DNA of 64,000 nucleotides from Telmatactis stephensoni. Lineage: Eukaryota; Cnidaria; Anthozoa; Actiniaria; Isophelliidae. Where the stretch lies: contig JALIZF010001875.1 in assembly GCA_029948255.1 (NCBI GenBank), positions 1,035,286 through 1,099,285 on the forward strand, in the 5' to 3' direction. This document shows, one piece after another, positions 28,398-40,838 of this stretch. Each line of letters begins with the position of its first letter. Position 1 is the stretch's first letter. The translations under genes and the position numbers were made by a program. The notes below the pieces were generated by a model. It saw only the letters and a list, made by a program, of their open reading frames with translations. It was not told the DNA's origin and ran no database searches.

Positions 28398-31300
28398 ATG
28401 GAGTACACGAACTGGAAGGCGTTGAATACAATAAAGATGGAAGAATATTGTCGCTTAGCTAGCACGCACTATGAGTCAGGAGACTACAAGGAAGCAATTG
28501 AATGCTATCACAAGTACCTAACAGTTGCTACAGAATTGAATGACAAAAAGAGTATAGGTCAAGCATGCTATGGCCTAGGACAAACCCACTATATCTTAGA
28601 AGACTACAAGGAAGTAATTGAATTCTATCACAAGAACCTAACACTTGCTACAGAGTTAGATGACAAGGAGAGTATAGGTCAAGCATACTACGACCTAGGA
28701 AAAACCCACTTCCGGATAGGAGAGTACAGAGAAGCAAATGAGTTCAATTACAAGTCCCTAACACTTGCTACAGAGTTAAATGACAAGAAGAGTATAGGTA
28801 AAGCATACTATGGCCTGGGGATAATCCACTGTGTGCTAGGAGACTACAAGGAAGCAATTGAATTCTATCACAAGGACCTAACACTTGCTACAGAGTTGGA
28901 TGACAAGAAAAGTATAGGCCAAGCATACTATGGCCTAGGACTCGTCGACATTAAATTAGGAGATTACAAGGAAGCAATTGAGTTTTATCACAAGTCCCTA
29001 ACAATTGCTACAGAGTTGGATGATAAGAAGAGTATAGGACAAGCATACCGTGGTCTAGGAAAAATCCACTGTTCGTTAGGAGACTACAGGGAAGCAAATG
29101 AGTTCTTGAACAGGAACCTAGCAGTTGCTACAGAGTTGGATGACAAGAAAAGTATAATTGAAGCATGCTCCATCCTAGGAGCATTCCACAGTATATTAGG
29201 AAACTACAAGGAAGCAATTGAGCTCTTTAACAGGAACCTAACAGTTGCTACAGAGTTGGATGACAAGAAAAGTATAGGTGAAGCATGCTCCTTCCTAGCA
29301 GCATCCCACATAAAATTAGGAAACTACAAGGAAGCAATTGAGCTCTTTAACAGGAACCTAACAGTTGCTACAGAGTTGGATGACAAAAAGAGTATAGTTG
29401 AAGCATGCTTCGCCCTCGGAACATCCCACGGAAAATTAGGAGACTACAAGGAAGCAACTGAGTTCTATACCAAGTACCTAACAGGTGCAACAGAGTTGGA
29501 TGACAAGGAGAGTATACGTCAAGCATACCATCACCTGGGAGAATCCCATTTTGTCTTAGGAGACTACAAGGAAGCACTTGAGTTTTATCACAAATATCTA
29601 AGAATTGCTACAGAGTTGAATGACAAGAAAAGTATAGGTCAAGCATGCTTCGGTCTAGGAGCATCCCACAGTGTATTAGGAGACTACAAGGAAGCAATTG
29701 ACTTCTATAACAAGTCCATAACAGTTTTTACAGAGTTGGATGACAAGAAGAGTGTAGGTCAAACATACCGTGGCCTGGGAGAAACCCACATTATCTTTGG
29801 AGACTACAAGGAAGCACTTGAGAATTATCACAAGTACCTAACAGTTGCTACAGAGTTGAATGACAAGGAGAGTGTAGGTCAAGCATACTGTGGCCTAGGA
29901 GATATCCGCTGTGTGGAAGGAGACTACAAGGAAGCTATTGAGTTCTATCACAAGTACCTAACAGTTGCTACAGAGTTGAATGACAAGGAGAGTATAGGTC
30001 AAGCATGCTATAGCCTAGGGATGACCCACTGTTTCATAGGTGACTACGAAGAAGCAATTGAGTTCTATCGCAAGTACCTAACAGTGGCGACAAAGTTGGC
30101 AAAGGAGAATGTTGATTTAGCATACATGTGCATAGAATACACTCTCAAGAGTTTAGGAAGACACAAGAAAGTAAATGAGTTCGCTCACGAATTGCTGAAT
30201 ATTTCAATGGAAAGAAATAACAGGAAATTAGAATACGTTGCTCTAAAAGCAATAAAAGATACCTATTTACAGCATATGGGGAGTCAAGATGTCATCGAGT
30301 ATTTTCAGGATAGGGTTACTACTTATGAAAAGATGCAAAACATAGAACATCAAGCATTAGTAATGAATGTCATAGGTGACTTGTATAATTCACTTGGAAA
30401 CCTCACGAAGGCAGAGGAATATTTTAAAGAACAACTGAAGCTGTCTAAGGAAATAAACTTTGAATTCGGTGTGATAAGAGCATATATTGGTTTGGGAAGA
30501 CTCCGGATGGCAACTGAAGTCAACAAAGCTACACAGTATTTCAAAGAGGCCATTAATGTTGCAGCTAAGATTAATGATAAGGAAGAAGAGTTAAATGTTC
30601 TTTGTGATTTAGGACTTTTTCACGTTGCAACCAGTAATTTTAGTGAAGCCATTTCTTGCTTCACTGAAATAATATCAGCCTACAGAAGATACAATCGTGT
30701 TTATGGTCTAAAAGTCATGAGTTTTGGCATTTTGGGGAATTTATGTCTTGGAAAATGTTACTTTGAACTTTCATTTTCTGACAAAATTACCATAAGCGAT
30801 GAGACTAACAATGAGTGCGATTGTATTGAAAAAGCAGAAATGTACCTAAGAGAAACCATCAAAGCTACAGATTTCTTAATCCTGCACAGTGGTTTCGTGG
30901 ATGATTTAATGCGCTCGAGCTCCTCAATCGTTAATGATTTTATTTCAGCGTACCACATGCTGACAGAAATTCTTTTTCAAAAACAACAGATGCACGAAGC
31001 ACTGTTAATATCTGAGCGCGGAAGAGGTCGTTCCTTGAGCCATCTTTTAATTAGAAGATACCTCATTTTTCCTCAAGACATACCTGCATTGGACCGTTCA
31101 TTGTCAACTTATGAGGATATTGAACAATTTCTTCAAAGCAGCAAGTTATCTATAGTATTCTATACTTTAGGACACTAGGCTATTAACTTGGGTTTTGGTC
31201 CAGAACCAACCCATTCAAATCAATGAATTTGATGATTTTCAAGAAATCAAACGATTTTGTCGTGAAATATATGCAAGAGTGGAAGACAAACGCACTCTGT

Positions 31301-32415
31301 TCGGTGAATTGTTTGTTGAATGCCTTATAGACGAGGCTTACGGCAAAATGAAAGTTAAAGATGAGATTCAATGTGAAGACCGATCATTGGATGTATACAC
31401 CAAAACACGTGGTGACATCAATGAAGGGAAAGCTGACAAGACCGATTGTAGTGATAGGGACCCTGGAAGTACTGGAGCACCATCAAATCAATCGGAACAA
31501 GACTATAAGACCACTTTGGAGGACCTTTTTCATGTTCTGGTTGCTCCAGTTCAAAGTAATCTAACTGAGGAAGAAGTTGTCATCGTTCCACAAGGGTCCG
31601 TGTACTTGGTGCCATTTGCAGCCCTGAGGGATCCAAAGACTGGACGATTCTTATATGAAACGAAACGTATAAGAATTGCTCCCTCATTAACATTACTTAA
31701 GACCTGGCAAGAATGTCCGCCAGGCTATAACTGTGAAGAAGGCGCATTAGTCATCGGAAATCCAACGGTTGGAACAGTCATGTTCAGAGGAAAAGAACAA
31801 ACTCTTCCCCGTCTTCGTGCAGCACAATTGGAAGCTGAAATTATTGGTGGACGTCTTGAAGATGAAGTTATTGGTAAAAGCCTTGAAGTGACAGTTTTGA
31901 CAAGATCCCAAGCTACAAAAGAAGAAGTCAAGAAAGAACTAGCCAAGGGCTTTGCTGTCATCCACATTGCAGCTCACGGAGATTCACAAAGAGGAGAAAT
32001 TGCTCTTGCTCCTTCAGAATCAGCCAAACAAAAAGGCATTCCACAAGAAGAGGACTATCTGTTGACCATGAGGGAAGTACAACAAATTGGTATTCGTGCC
32101 AAGCTGGTAGTTCTGAGCTGCTGTCATAGTGGTCGTGGGGACATCGAACCCGAGGGACTGATAGGGATAAGCCGAGCATTTCTTGTTGCAGGAGCTCGTG
32201 CGGTGATAGCATCTTTGTGGGCTGTAAATGATCTGGTCACCTTGAGCTTTATGAACCAATTGTACTATTTCTTGAAGAGTGGTGACAGTGCCAGTGCAAG
32301 TCTTCAAAAAGCCATGGAACAGGTACGCAAAGAGGACAGTCATCCAAGGTACTGGGCTCCATTCTATCTTATTGGTGATGACGTCACTCTTTTTAAGAGT
32401 GACTTAAATGAATGA
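28398..32415 (+). pseudogene. TPR-CHAT protein, copy B, broken by one 1-nt insertion
   Basis: Same architecture as copy C with 14 canonical TPRs. At about 31176 the stretch reads GGACACTAGGC where copies A and D have GGACACAGGC. The extra T creates a TAG and shifts the frame, so the first frame ends after 926 residues, just at the start of the CHAT region. The remaining 406 codons (31195-32415) keep all CHAT motifs, including HGD and SCCHSGRG. A single indel in 4,018 bp means the copy was lost very recently or that this is a base-calling error. If real, it would make a TPR-only protein without the peptidase. Private change: KEVIEF instead of KEAIEF in TPR 2. Confidence 0.85.
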
Positions 32416-32754
32416 GTAAAGCGTCTTTATAGAGAGGGGTAACCCGTTACATACTGTAACTGCATTCGACTTAAAAACAAATCAAGTTAACCGATACGCA
32501 CTGTAGCTCATGAGATCTGGACACACTATTGTTGTAACCTAACAACTTAGAGACAATTACCGATGTTCACAATTCACGTTGTCATCTCTCTAACATTAAT
32601 TCGTTGATAGCCTTCTTCAGCAAGCATTTGGACGCCAATTCCTAACTGGAATGGCACTTCTCTACCAGCTATGAACACCATGTGATCAGTATGATGGTAC
32701 GAAATGGGATGGTTGTGGACTAATACTAAGATTGTTCATCACTTGTACGCGCGC

Positions 32755-32866
32755 GTGCTGTGTGCAGATTTAGAGCACACGAGGATACACGAGAGAGTGT
32801 TAAGAGCACGAGGCATAGCCGGGTGCTTTGATCAATCCTCAAGTGCTCTAAATCTGCACACAGCAC
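32755..32866. mobile_element. Hairpin element in spacer B-C
   Basis: Identical in position and sequence to the element at 26534. Confidence 0.75.
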
Positions 32867-33387
32867 AGCGGGCAAGTTTTCTATGTCTTTTATATAATAC
32901 AACGTCGGTTATCGAGCAAATTCAGTATATTTGCAGTATACGCTTCCTTCGGCCAATGAGAGCGTTATATGATGGCTATTTTATAACTGTGAACTAGGTG
33001 AACTTTTGCTGTTCCTGTTGCCAGCTATTGCAGTTGCTATGACATCTGAAAACATTTCTCTTGTAGTCTGCTGTGTTGATCCTGTACTAGGTGATTATCC
33101 TATCAAGAAACCTCAATCGAGCTCTATACATTTACAAGGGAAATTATGTGTCAGATATTTATCAAGCACTAGCTCTTTTAGCTGCCAGGGAGCGATTGGC
33201 ATCCTTTCCTAAACAAACTTTAATCGGTTAGTTTTATAATCATTGCTAACACTGTGATTGTTTGGAAAAGTAATATATTTGAATAAAATGTAATTGTCCA
33301 TTTCTAAAACTTGTGTTGTTGTATCAAGCGCTAGGTTGCCCGTTTGTAAACATTTTTAGATCGCTCGCAGCACTTCACTTTCTGTTA

Positions 33388-33685
33388 AGGCTTACCCCGG
33401 GCCCTAAAATCGACGTTATTTTGGGCGATCTTGGACGATCTTAGGCGATGTTAGGCGATATTGGGAAATTTTAGCCATTTCGAGTTGGCGCTCTTAGGCG
33501 TTCTTGGGCATCTTTTGCGATCTTGGGCGATCTTAGGCGATCTTAGGCGATATTGGGAAATTTTAGCCATTTCGAGTTGGCGCTCTTAGGCGCTCTTTGG
33601 CGATATTGAGCGATCTTGGGGGATCTAGGGCGATATTAGGCGATGTTAAGGTATATTAGGCGATTTTAGGGCCCGGAGTAGGCCT
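33388..33685. mobile_element. 298-bp MITE, spacer B-C
   Basis: Orthologous-by-duplication copy of 27167-27464, at the same place in the unit. Confidence 0.85.
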
Positions 33686-33716
33686 CTGCGGTTAGAAACG
33701 GCTAGTTATATTGTAT

Positions 33717-33855
33717 AATGCGGGTACTTCGCATGGGACTTCGTGTCCCGTTTGTACCCACCTCTTGGACAGTGCCTTTGTTTTGTTGTTTTTCTACTTT
33801 CTTTAATTTTTGTATTTTAGTTATGGTTTGTCCAATAAAGTTGCGGAAAAAAAAA
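33717..33855 (+). mobile_element. Poly(A) retroposon, spacer B-C
   Basis: Copy of 27496-27634 with the same AATAAA and A9 end. Confidence 0.65.
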
Positions 33856-34524
33856 TACTAACAAATCTACGGTCGGCGTAAGATATCAAATCAAATATCA
33901 TATCAAATCTTCGTTTTGCAGAGGAATGTTTTCGTATGCGAAAGCTCGCGTGCTCTCGACCAATCAGATTTGCCCTACATATAGCATCAAACGGGGCATA
34001 TGATTGTCCAAAGACCTAATACGCGGGATTCCTTCTCTTACCTCATCTTCTCTTGTTGTTACCAAGAATATATTTCAGTCGTTTGAAACCGGTCAACGTA
34101 CATTTGCATGCTTCTTTAAAATCAACAGATTTCCCAATATTCATTCTTTGTTTACAGGGGTTTCAATGTTGGTGCAAATAGAATATTCTATACATCAACA
34201 TAAAAGTACAAATAAAGTACAGCATTTCAGTAGAAGAAAAGTAAAGAGTAATGATAGTAATAATGATATATGTTTATAGTGCAGAATACTGCTTTATTTA
34301 TATCTTAAGGCAATTAATACTAGCTGTTTCAGATTTTCTTTTGGGAAAGAAACTTCGCTAAGACTTCAATGCTTGATGAATTTTTTTCGACATACTGATT
34401 TTTCCTAAGAGCAAAGCCTGCGTGCACAATAAATCCTTGCACATACAAATAACGAAACATGAACAAATGGAATATTATATCAGAGTAAACTCATTTTAAA
34501 CAATGTGGTTTTTCTTCTTTCTAG

Positions 34525-34618
34525 ATCTATAGAGACAAAGAAAATATGAATTCCATGCCATAGTCTTTCTATCAGTTAGCACTGATTTACTTTGACTGAA
34601 TCAATAAGTAATTAAGTC
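34525..34618 (+). promoter_or_regulatory. Putative leader exon of copy C with uORF
   Basis: Same acceptor, MNSMP uORF and start context as before copy B. Confidence 0.5.
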
Positions 34619-37600
34619 ATGGAGTACACGAACTGGAAGGCGTTGAATACAATAAAGATGGAAGAATATTGTCGCTTAGCTAGCACGCACTATGAGTCAG
34701 GAGACTACAAGGAAGCAATTGAATGCTATCACAAGTACCTAACAGTTGCTACAGAATTGAATGACAAAAAGAGTATAGGTCAAGCATGCTATGGCCTAGG
34801 ACAAACCCACTATATCTTAGAAGACTACAAGGAAGCAATTGAATTCTATCACAAGAACCTAACACTTGCTACAGAGTTAGATGACAAGGAGAGTATAGGT
34901 CAAGCATACTACGACCTAGGAAAAACCCACTTCCGGATAGGAGAGTACAGAGAAGCAAATGAGTTCAATTTCAAGTCCCTAACACTTGCTACAGAGTTAA
35001 ATGACAAGAAGAGTATAGGTAAAGCATACTATGGCCTGGGGATAATCCACTGTGTGCTAGGAGACTACAAGGAAGCAATTGAATTCTATCACAAGGACCT
35101 AACACTTGCTACAGAGTTGGATGACAAGAAAAGTATAGGCCAAGCATACTATGGCCTAGGACTCGTCGACATTAAATTAGGAGATTACAAGGAAGCAATT
35201 GAGTTTTATCACAAGTCCCTAACAATTGCTACAGAGTTGGATGATAAGAAGAGTATAGGACAAGCATACCGTGGTCTAGGAAAAATCCACTGTTCGTTAG
35301 GAGACTACAGGGAAGCAAATGAGTTCTTGAACAGGAACCTAGCAGTTGCTACAGAGTTGGATGACAAGAAAAGTATAATTGAAGCATGCTCCATCCTAGG
35401 AGCATTCCACAGTATATTAGGAAACTACAAGGAAGCAATTGAGCTCTTTAACAGGAACCTAACAGTTGCTACAGAGTTGGATGACAAGAAAAGTATAGGT
35501 GAAGCATGCTCCTTCCTAGCAGCATCCCACATAAAATTAGGAAACTACAAGGAAGCAATTGAGCTCTTTAACAGGAACCTAACAGTTGCTACAGAGTTGG
35601 ATGACAAAAAGAGTATAGTTGAAGCATGCTTCGCCCTCGGAACATCCCACGGAAAATTAGGAGACTACAAGGAAGCAACTGAGTTCTATACCAAGTACCT
35701 AACAGGTGCAACAGAGTTGGATGACAAGGAGAGTATACGTCAAGCATACCATCACCTGGGAGAATCCCATTTTGTCTTAGGAGACTACAAGGAAGCACTT
35801 GAGTTTTATCACAAATATCTAAGAATTGCTACAGAGTTGAATGACAAGAAAAGTATAGGTCAAGCATGCTTCGGTCTAGGAGCATCCCACAGTGTATTAG
35901 GAGACTACAAGGAAGCAATTGACTTCTATAACAAGTCCATAACAGTTTTTACAGAGTTGGATGACAAGAAGAGTGTAGGTCAAACATACCGTGGCCTGGG
36001 AGAAACCCACATTATCTTTGGAGACTACAAGGAAGCACTTGAGAATTATCACAAGTACCTAACAGTTGCTACAGAGTTGAATGACAAGGAGAGTGTAGGT
36101 CAAGCATACTGTGGCCTAGGAGATATCCGCTGTGTGGAAGGAGACTACAAGGAAGCTATTGAGTTCTATCACAAGTACCTAACAGTTGCTACAGAGTTGA
36201 ATGACAAGGAGAGTATAGGTCAAGCATGCTATAGCCTAGGGATGACCCACTGTTTCATAGGTGACTACAAAGAAGCAATTGAGTTCTATCGCAAGTACCT
36301 AACAGTGGCGACAAAGTTGGCAAAGGAGAATGTTGATTTAGCATACATGCGCATAGAATACACTCTCAAGAGTTTAGGAAGACACAAGAAAGTAAATGAG
36401 TTCGCTCACGAATTGCTGAATATTTCAATGGAAAGAAATAACAGGAAATTAGAATACGTTGCTCTAAAAGCAATAAAAGATACCTATTTACAGCATATGG
36501 GGAGTCAAGATGTCATCGAGTATTTTCAGGATAGGGTTACTACTTATGAAAAGATGCAAAACATAGAACATCAAGCATTAGTAATGAATGTCATAGGTGA
36601 CTTGTATAATTCACTTGGAAACCTCACGAAGGCAGAGGAATATTTTAAAGAACAACTGAAGCTGTCTAAGGAAATAAACTTTGAATTCGGTGTGATAAGA
36701 GCATATATTGGTTTGGGAAGACTCCGGATGGCAACTGAAGTCAACAAAGCTACACAGTATTTCAAAGAGGCCATTAATGTTGCAGCTAAGATTAATGATA
36801 AGGAAGAAGAATTAAATGCTCTTTGTGATTTAGGACTTTTTCACGTTGCAACCAGTAATTTTAGTGAAGCCATTTCTTGCTTCACTGAAATAATATCAGC
36901 CTACAGAAGATACAATCGTGTTTATGGTCTAAAAGTCATGAGTTTTGGCATTTTGGGGAATTTATGTCTTGGAAAATGTTACTTTGAACTTTCATTTTCT
37001 GACAAAATTACCATAAGCGATGAGACTAACAATGAGTGCGATTGTATTGAAAAAGCAGAAATGTACCTAAGAGAAACCATCAAAGCTACAGATTTCTTAA
37101 TCCTGCACAGTGGTTTCGTGGATGATTTAATGCGCTCGAGCTCCTCAATCGTTAATGATTTTATTTCAGCGTACCACATGCTGACAGAAATTCTTTTTCA
37201 AAAACAACAGATGCACGAAGCACTGTTAATATCTGAGCGCGGAAGAGGTCGTTCCTTGAGCCATCTTTTAATTAGAAGATACCTCATTTTTCCTCAAGAC
37301 ATACCTGCATTGGACCGTTCATTGTCAACTTATGAGGATATTGAACAATTTCTTCAAAGCAGCAAGTTATCTATAGTATTTTATACTTTAGGACATAGGC
37401 TATTAACTTGGGTTTTGGTCCAGAACCAACCCATTCAAATCAATGAATTTGATGATTTTCAAGAAATCAAACGATTTTGTCGTGAAATATATGCAAGAGT
37501 GGAAGACAAACGCACTCTGTTCGGTGAATTGTTTGTTGAATGCCTTATAGACGAGGCTTACGGCAAAATGAAAGTTAAAGATGAGATTCAATGTGAAGAC

Positions 37601-38635
37601 CGATCATTGGATGTATACACCAAAACACGTGGTGACATCAATGAAGGGAAAGCTGACAAGACCGATTGTAGTGATAGGGACCCTGGAAGTACTGGAGCAC
37701 CATCAAATCAATCGGAACAAGACTATAAGACCACTTTGGAGGACCTTTTTCATGTTCTGGTTGCTCCAGTTCAAAGTAATCTAACTGAGGAAGAAGTTGT
37801 CATCGTTCCACAAGGGTCCGTGTACTTGGTGCCATTTGCAGCCCTGAGGGATCCAAAGACTGGACGATTCTTATATGAAACGAAACGTATAAGAATTGCT
37901 CCCTCATTAACATTACTTAAGACCTGGCAAGAATGTCCGCCAGGCTATAACTGTGAAGAAGGCGCATTAGTCATCGGAAATCCAACGGTTGGAACAGTCA
38001 TGTTCAGAGGAAAAGAACAAACTCTTCCCCGTCTTCGTGCAGCACAATTGGAAGCTGAAATTATTGGTGGACGTCTTGAAGATGAAGTTATTGGTAAAAG
38101 CCTTGAAGTGACAGTTTTGACAAGATCCCAAGCTACAAAAGAAGAAGTCAAGAAAGAACTAGCCAAGGGCTTTGCTGTCATCCACATTGCAGCTCACGGA
38201 GATTCACAAAGAGGAGAAATTGCTCTTGCTCCTTCAGAATCAGCCAAACAAAAAGGCATTCCACAAGAAGAGGACTATCTGTTGACCATGAGGGAAGTAC
38301 AACAAATTGGTATTCGTGCCAAGCTGGTAGTTCTGAGCTGCTGTCATAGTGGTCGTGGGGACATCGAACCCGAGGGACTGATAGGGATAAGCCGAGCATT
38401 TCTTGTTGCAGGAGCTCGTGCGGTGATAGCATCTTTGTGGGCTGTAAATGATCTGGTCACCTTGAGCTTTATGAACCAATTGTACTATTTCTTGAAGAGT
38501 GGTGACAGTGCCAGTGCAAGTCTTCAAAAAGCCATGGAACAGGTACGCAAAGAGGACAGTCATCCAAGGTACTGGGCTCCATTCTATCTTATTGGTGATG
38601 ACGTCACTCTTTTTAAGAGTGACTTAAATGAATGA
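34619..38635 (+). CDS. TPR-CHAT protein, copy C (reference intact copy, 1338 aa)
   Basis: A single uninterrupted frame from ATG to TGA. Residues about 13-585 are 14 tandem 40-residue TPRs of the form GDYKEAIEFYHKYLTVATEL, followed by DDKKSIGQAYYGLG; this regular spacing resembles LGN/Pins-type TPRs. About 586-780 are more diverged TPRs. About 915-1330 is a CHAT (caspase HetF associated with TPRs) domain. It includes TEEEVVIVPQGSVYLVPFAA, the catalytic-type His (H1193 in AVIHIAAHGD), the Cys in LSCCHSGRG (C1242 aligns with the usual SAC cysteine), then AFLVAGARAVIASLW and RYWAPFYLIGD. The architecture matches TTC28-like proteins, widely expanded in cnidarians. CHAT members are caspase-fold cysteine peptidases in bacteria; protease activity here is inferred from the His/Cys pair. 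No signal peptide or membrane helix is visible. The TPRs presumably bind a ligand or partner. Confidence 0.95.
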   Translation: MEYTNWKALNTIKMEEYCRLASTHYESGDYKEAIECYHKYLTVATELNDKKSIGQACYGLGQTHYILEDYKEAIEFYHKNLTLATELDDKESIGQAYYDLGKTHFRIGEYREANEFNFKSLTLATELNDKKSIGKAYYGLGIIHCVLGDYKEAIEFYHKDLTLATELDDKKSIGQAYYGLGLVDIKLGDYKEAIEFYHKSLTIATELDDKKSIGQAYRGLGKIHCSLGDYREANEFLNRNLAVATELDDKKSIIEACSILGAFHSILGNYKEAIELFNRNLTVATELDDKKSIGEACSFLAASHIKLGNYKEAIELFNRNLTVATELDDKKSIVEACFALGTSHGKLGDYKEATEFYTKYLTGATELDDKESIRQAYHHLGESHFVLGDYKEALEFYHKYLRIATELNDKKSIGQACFGLGASHSVLGDYKEAIDFYNKSITVFTELDDKKSVGQTYRGLGETHIIFGDYKEALENYHKYLTVATELNDKESVGQAYCGLGDIRCVEGDYKEAIEFYHKYLTVATELNDKESIGQACYSLGMTHCFIGDYKEAIEFYRKYLTVATKLAKENVDLAYMRIEYTLKSLGRHKKVNEFAHELLNISMERNNRKLEYVALKAIKDTYLQHMGSQDVIEYFQDRVTTYEKMQNIEHQALVMNVIGDLYNSLGNLTKAEEYFKEQLKLSKEINFEFGVIRAYIGLGRLRMATEVNKATQYFKEAINVAAKINDKEEELNALCDLGLFHVATSNFSEAISCFTEIISAYRRYNRVYGLKVMSFGILGNLCLGKCYFELSFSDKITISDETNNECDCIEKAEMYLRETIKATDFLILHSGFVDDLMRSSSSIVNDFISAYHMLTEILFQKQQMHEALLISERGRGRSLSHLLIRRYLIFPQDIPALDRSLSTYEDIEQFLQSSKLSIVFYTLGHRLLTWVLVQNQPIQINEFDDFQEIKRFCREIYARVEDKRTLFGELFVECLIDEAYGKMKVKDEIQCEDRSLDVYTKTRGDINEGKADKTDCSDRDPGSTGAPSNQSEQDYKTTLEDLFHVLVAPVQSNLTEEEVVIVPQGSVYLVPFAALRDPKTGRFLYETKRIRIAPSLTLLKTWQECPPGYNCEEGALVIGNPTVGTVMFRGKEQTLPRLRAAQLEAEIIGGRLEDEVIGKSLEVTVLTRSQATKEEVKKELAKGFAVIHIAAHGDSQRGEIALAPSESAKQKGIPQEEDYLLTMREVQQIGIRAKLVVLSCCHSGRGDIEPEGLIGISRAFLVAGARAVIASLWAVNDLVTLSFMNQLYYFLKSGDSASASLQKAMEQVRKEDSHPRYWAPFYLIGDDVTLFKSDLNE

Positions 38636-38974
38636 GTAAAGCGTCTTTATAGAGAGGGGTAACCCGTTACATACTGTAACTGCATTCGACTTAAAAACAA
38701 ATCAAGTTAACCGATACGCACTGTAGCTCATGAGATCTGGACACACTATTGTTGTAACCTAACAACTTAGAGACAATTACCGATGTTCACAATTCACGTT
38801 GTCATCTCTCTAACATTAATTCGTTGATAGCCTTCTTCAGCAAGCATTTGGACGCCAATTCCTAACTGGAATGGCACTTCTCTACCAGCTATGAACACCA
38901 TGTGATCAGTATGATGGTACGAAATGGGATGGTTGTGGACTAATACTAAGATTGTTCATCACTTGTACGCGCGC

Positions 38975-39086
38975 GTGCTGTGTGCAGATTTAGAGCACAC
39001 GAGGATACACGAGAGAGTGTTAAGAGCACGAGGCATAGCCGGGTGCTTTGATCAATCCTCAAGTGCTCTAAATCTGCACACAGCAC
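38975..39086. mobile_element. Hairpin element in spacer C-D
   Basis: Same element as at 26534. Confidence 0.75.
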
Positions 39087-39607
39087 AGCGGGCAAGTTTT
39101 CTATGTCTTTTATATAATACAACGTCGGTTATCGAGCAAATTCAGTATATTTGCAGTATACGCTTCCTTCGGCCAATGAGAGCGTTATATGATGGCTATT
39201 TTATAACTGTGAACTAGGTGAACTTTTGCTGTTCCTGTTGCCAGCTATTGCAGTTGCTATGACATCTGAAAACATTTCTCTTGTAGTCTGCTGTGTTGAT
39301 CCTGTACTAGGTGATTATCCTATCAAGAAACCTCAATCGAGCTCTATACATTTACAAGGGAAATTATGTGTCAGATATTTATCAAGCACTAGCTCTTTTA
39401 GCTGCCAGGGAGCGATTGGCATCCTTTCCTAAACAAACTTTAATCGGTTAGTTTTATAATCATTGCTAACACTGTGATTGTTTGGAAAAGTAATATATTT
39501 GAATAAAATGTAATTGTCCATTTCTAAAACTTGTGTTGTTGTATCAAGCGCTAGGTTGCCCGTTTGTAAACATTTTTAGATCGCTCGCAGCACTTCACTT
39601 TCTGTTA

Positions 39608-39905
39608 AGGCTTACCCCGGGCCCTAAAATCGACGTTATTTTGGGCGATCTTGGACGATCTTAGGCGATGTTAGGCGATATTGGGAAATTTTAGCCATTT
39701 CGAGTTGGCGCTCTTAGGCGTTCTTGGGCATCTTTTGCGATCTTGGGCGATCTTAGGCGATCTTAGGCGATATTGGGAAATTTTAGCCATTTCGAGTTGG
39801 CGCTCTTAGGCGCTCTTTGGCGATATTGAGCGATCTTGGGGGATCTAGGGCGATATTAGGCGATGTTAAGGTATATTAGGCGATTTTAGGGCCCGGAGTA
39901 GGCCT
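39608..39905. mobile_element. 298-bp MITE, spacer C-D
   Basis: Same element and position in the unit as 27167-27464. Confidence 0.85.
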
Positions 39906-39936
39906 CTGCGGTTAGAAACGGCTAGTTATATTGTAT

Positions 39937-40075
39937 AATGCGGGTACTTCGCATGGGACTTCGTGTCCCGTTTGTACCCACCTCTTGGACAGTGCCTTTG
40001 TTTTGTTGTTTTTCTACTTTCTTTAATTTTTGTATTTTAGTTATGGTTTGTCCAATAAAGTTGCGGAAAAAAAAA
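39937..40075 (+). mobile_element. Poly(A) retroposon, spacer C-D
   Basis: Same insertion as 27496-27634. Confidence 0.65.
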
Positions 40076-40744
40076 TACTAACAAATCTACGGTCGGCGTA
40101 AGATATCAAATCAAATATCATATCAAATCTTCGTTTTGCAGAGGAATGTTTTCGTATGCGAAAGCTCGCGTGCTCTCGACCAATCAGATTTGCCCTACAT
40201 ATAGCATCAAACGGGGCATATGATTGTCCAAAGACCTAATACGCGGGATTCCTTCTCTTACCTCATCTTCTCTTGTTGTTACCAAGAATATATTTCAGTC
40301 GTTTGAAACCGGTCAACGTACATTTGCATGCTTCTTTAAAATCAACAGATTTCCCAATATTCATTCTTTGTTTACAGGGGTTTCAATGTTGGTGCAAATA
40401 GAATATTCTATACATCAACATAAAAGTACAAATAAAGTACAGCATTTCAGTAGAAGAAAAGTAAAGAGTAATGATAGTAATAATGATATATGTTTATAGT
40501 GCAGAATACTGCTTTATTTATATCTTAAGGCAATTAATACTAGCTGTTTCAGATTTTCTTTTGGGAAAGAAACTTCGCTAAGACTTCAATGCTTGATGAA
40601 TTTTTTTCGACATACTGATTTTTCCTAAGAGCAAAGCCTGCGTGCACAATAAATCCTTGCACATACAAATAACGAAACATGAACAAATGGAATATTATAT
40701 CAGAGTAAACTCATTTTAAACAATGTGGTTTTTCTTCTTTCTAG

Positions 40745-40838
40745 ATCTATAGAGACAAAGAAAATATGAATTCCATGCCATAGTCTTTCTATCAGTTAGC
40801 ACTGATTTACTTTGACTGAATCAATAAGTAATTAAGTC
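40745..40838 (+). promoter_or_regulatory. Putative leader exon of copy D with uORF
   Basis: Same acceptor, MNSMP uORF and start context as before copy B. Confidence 0.5.
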
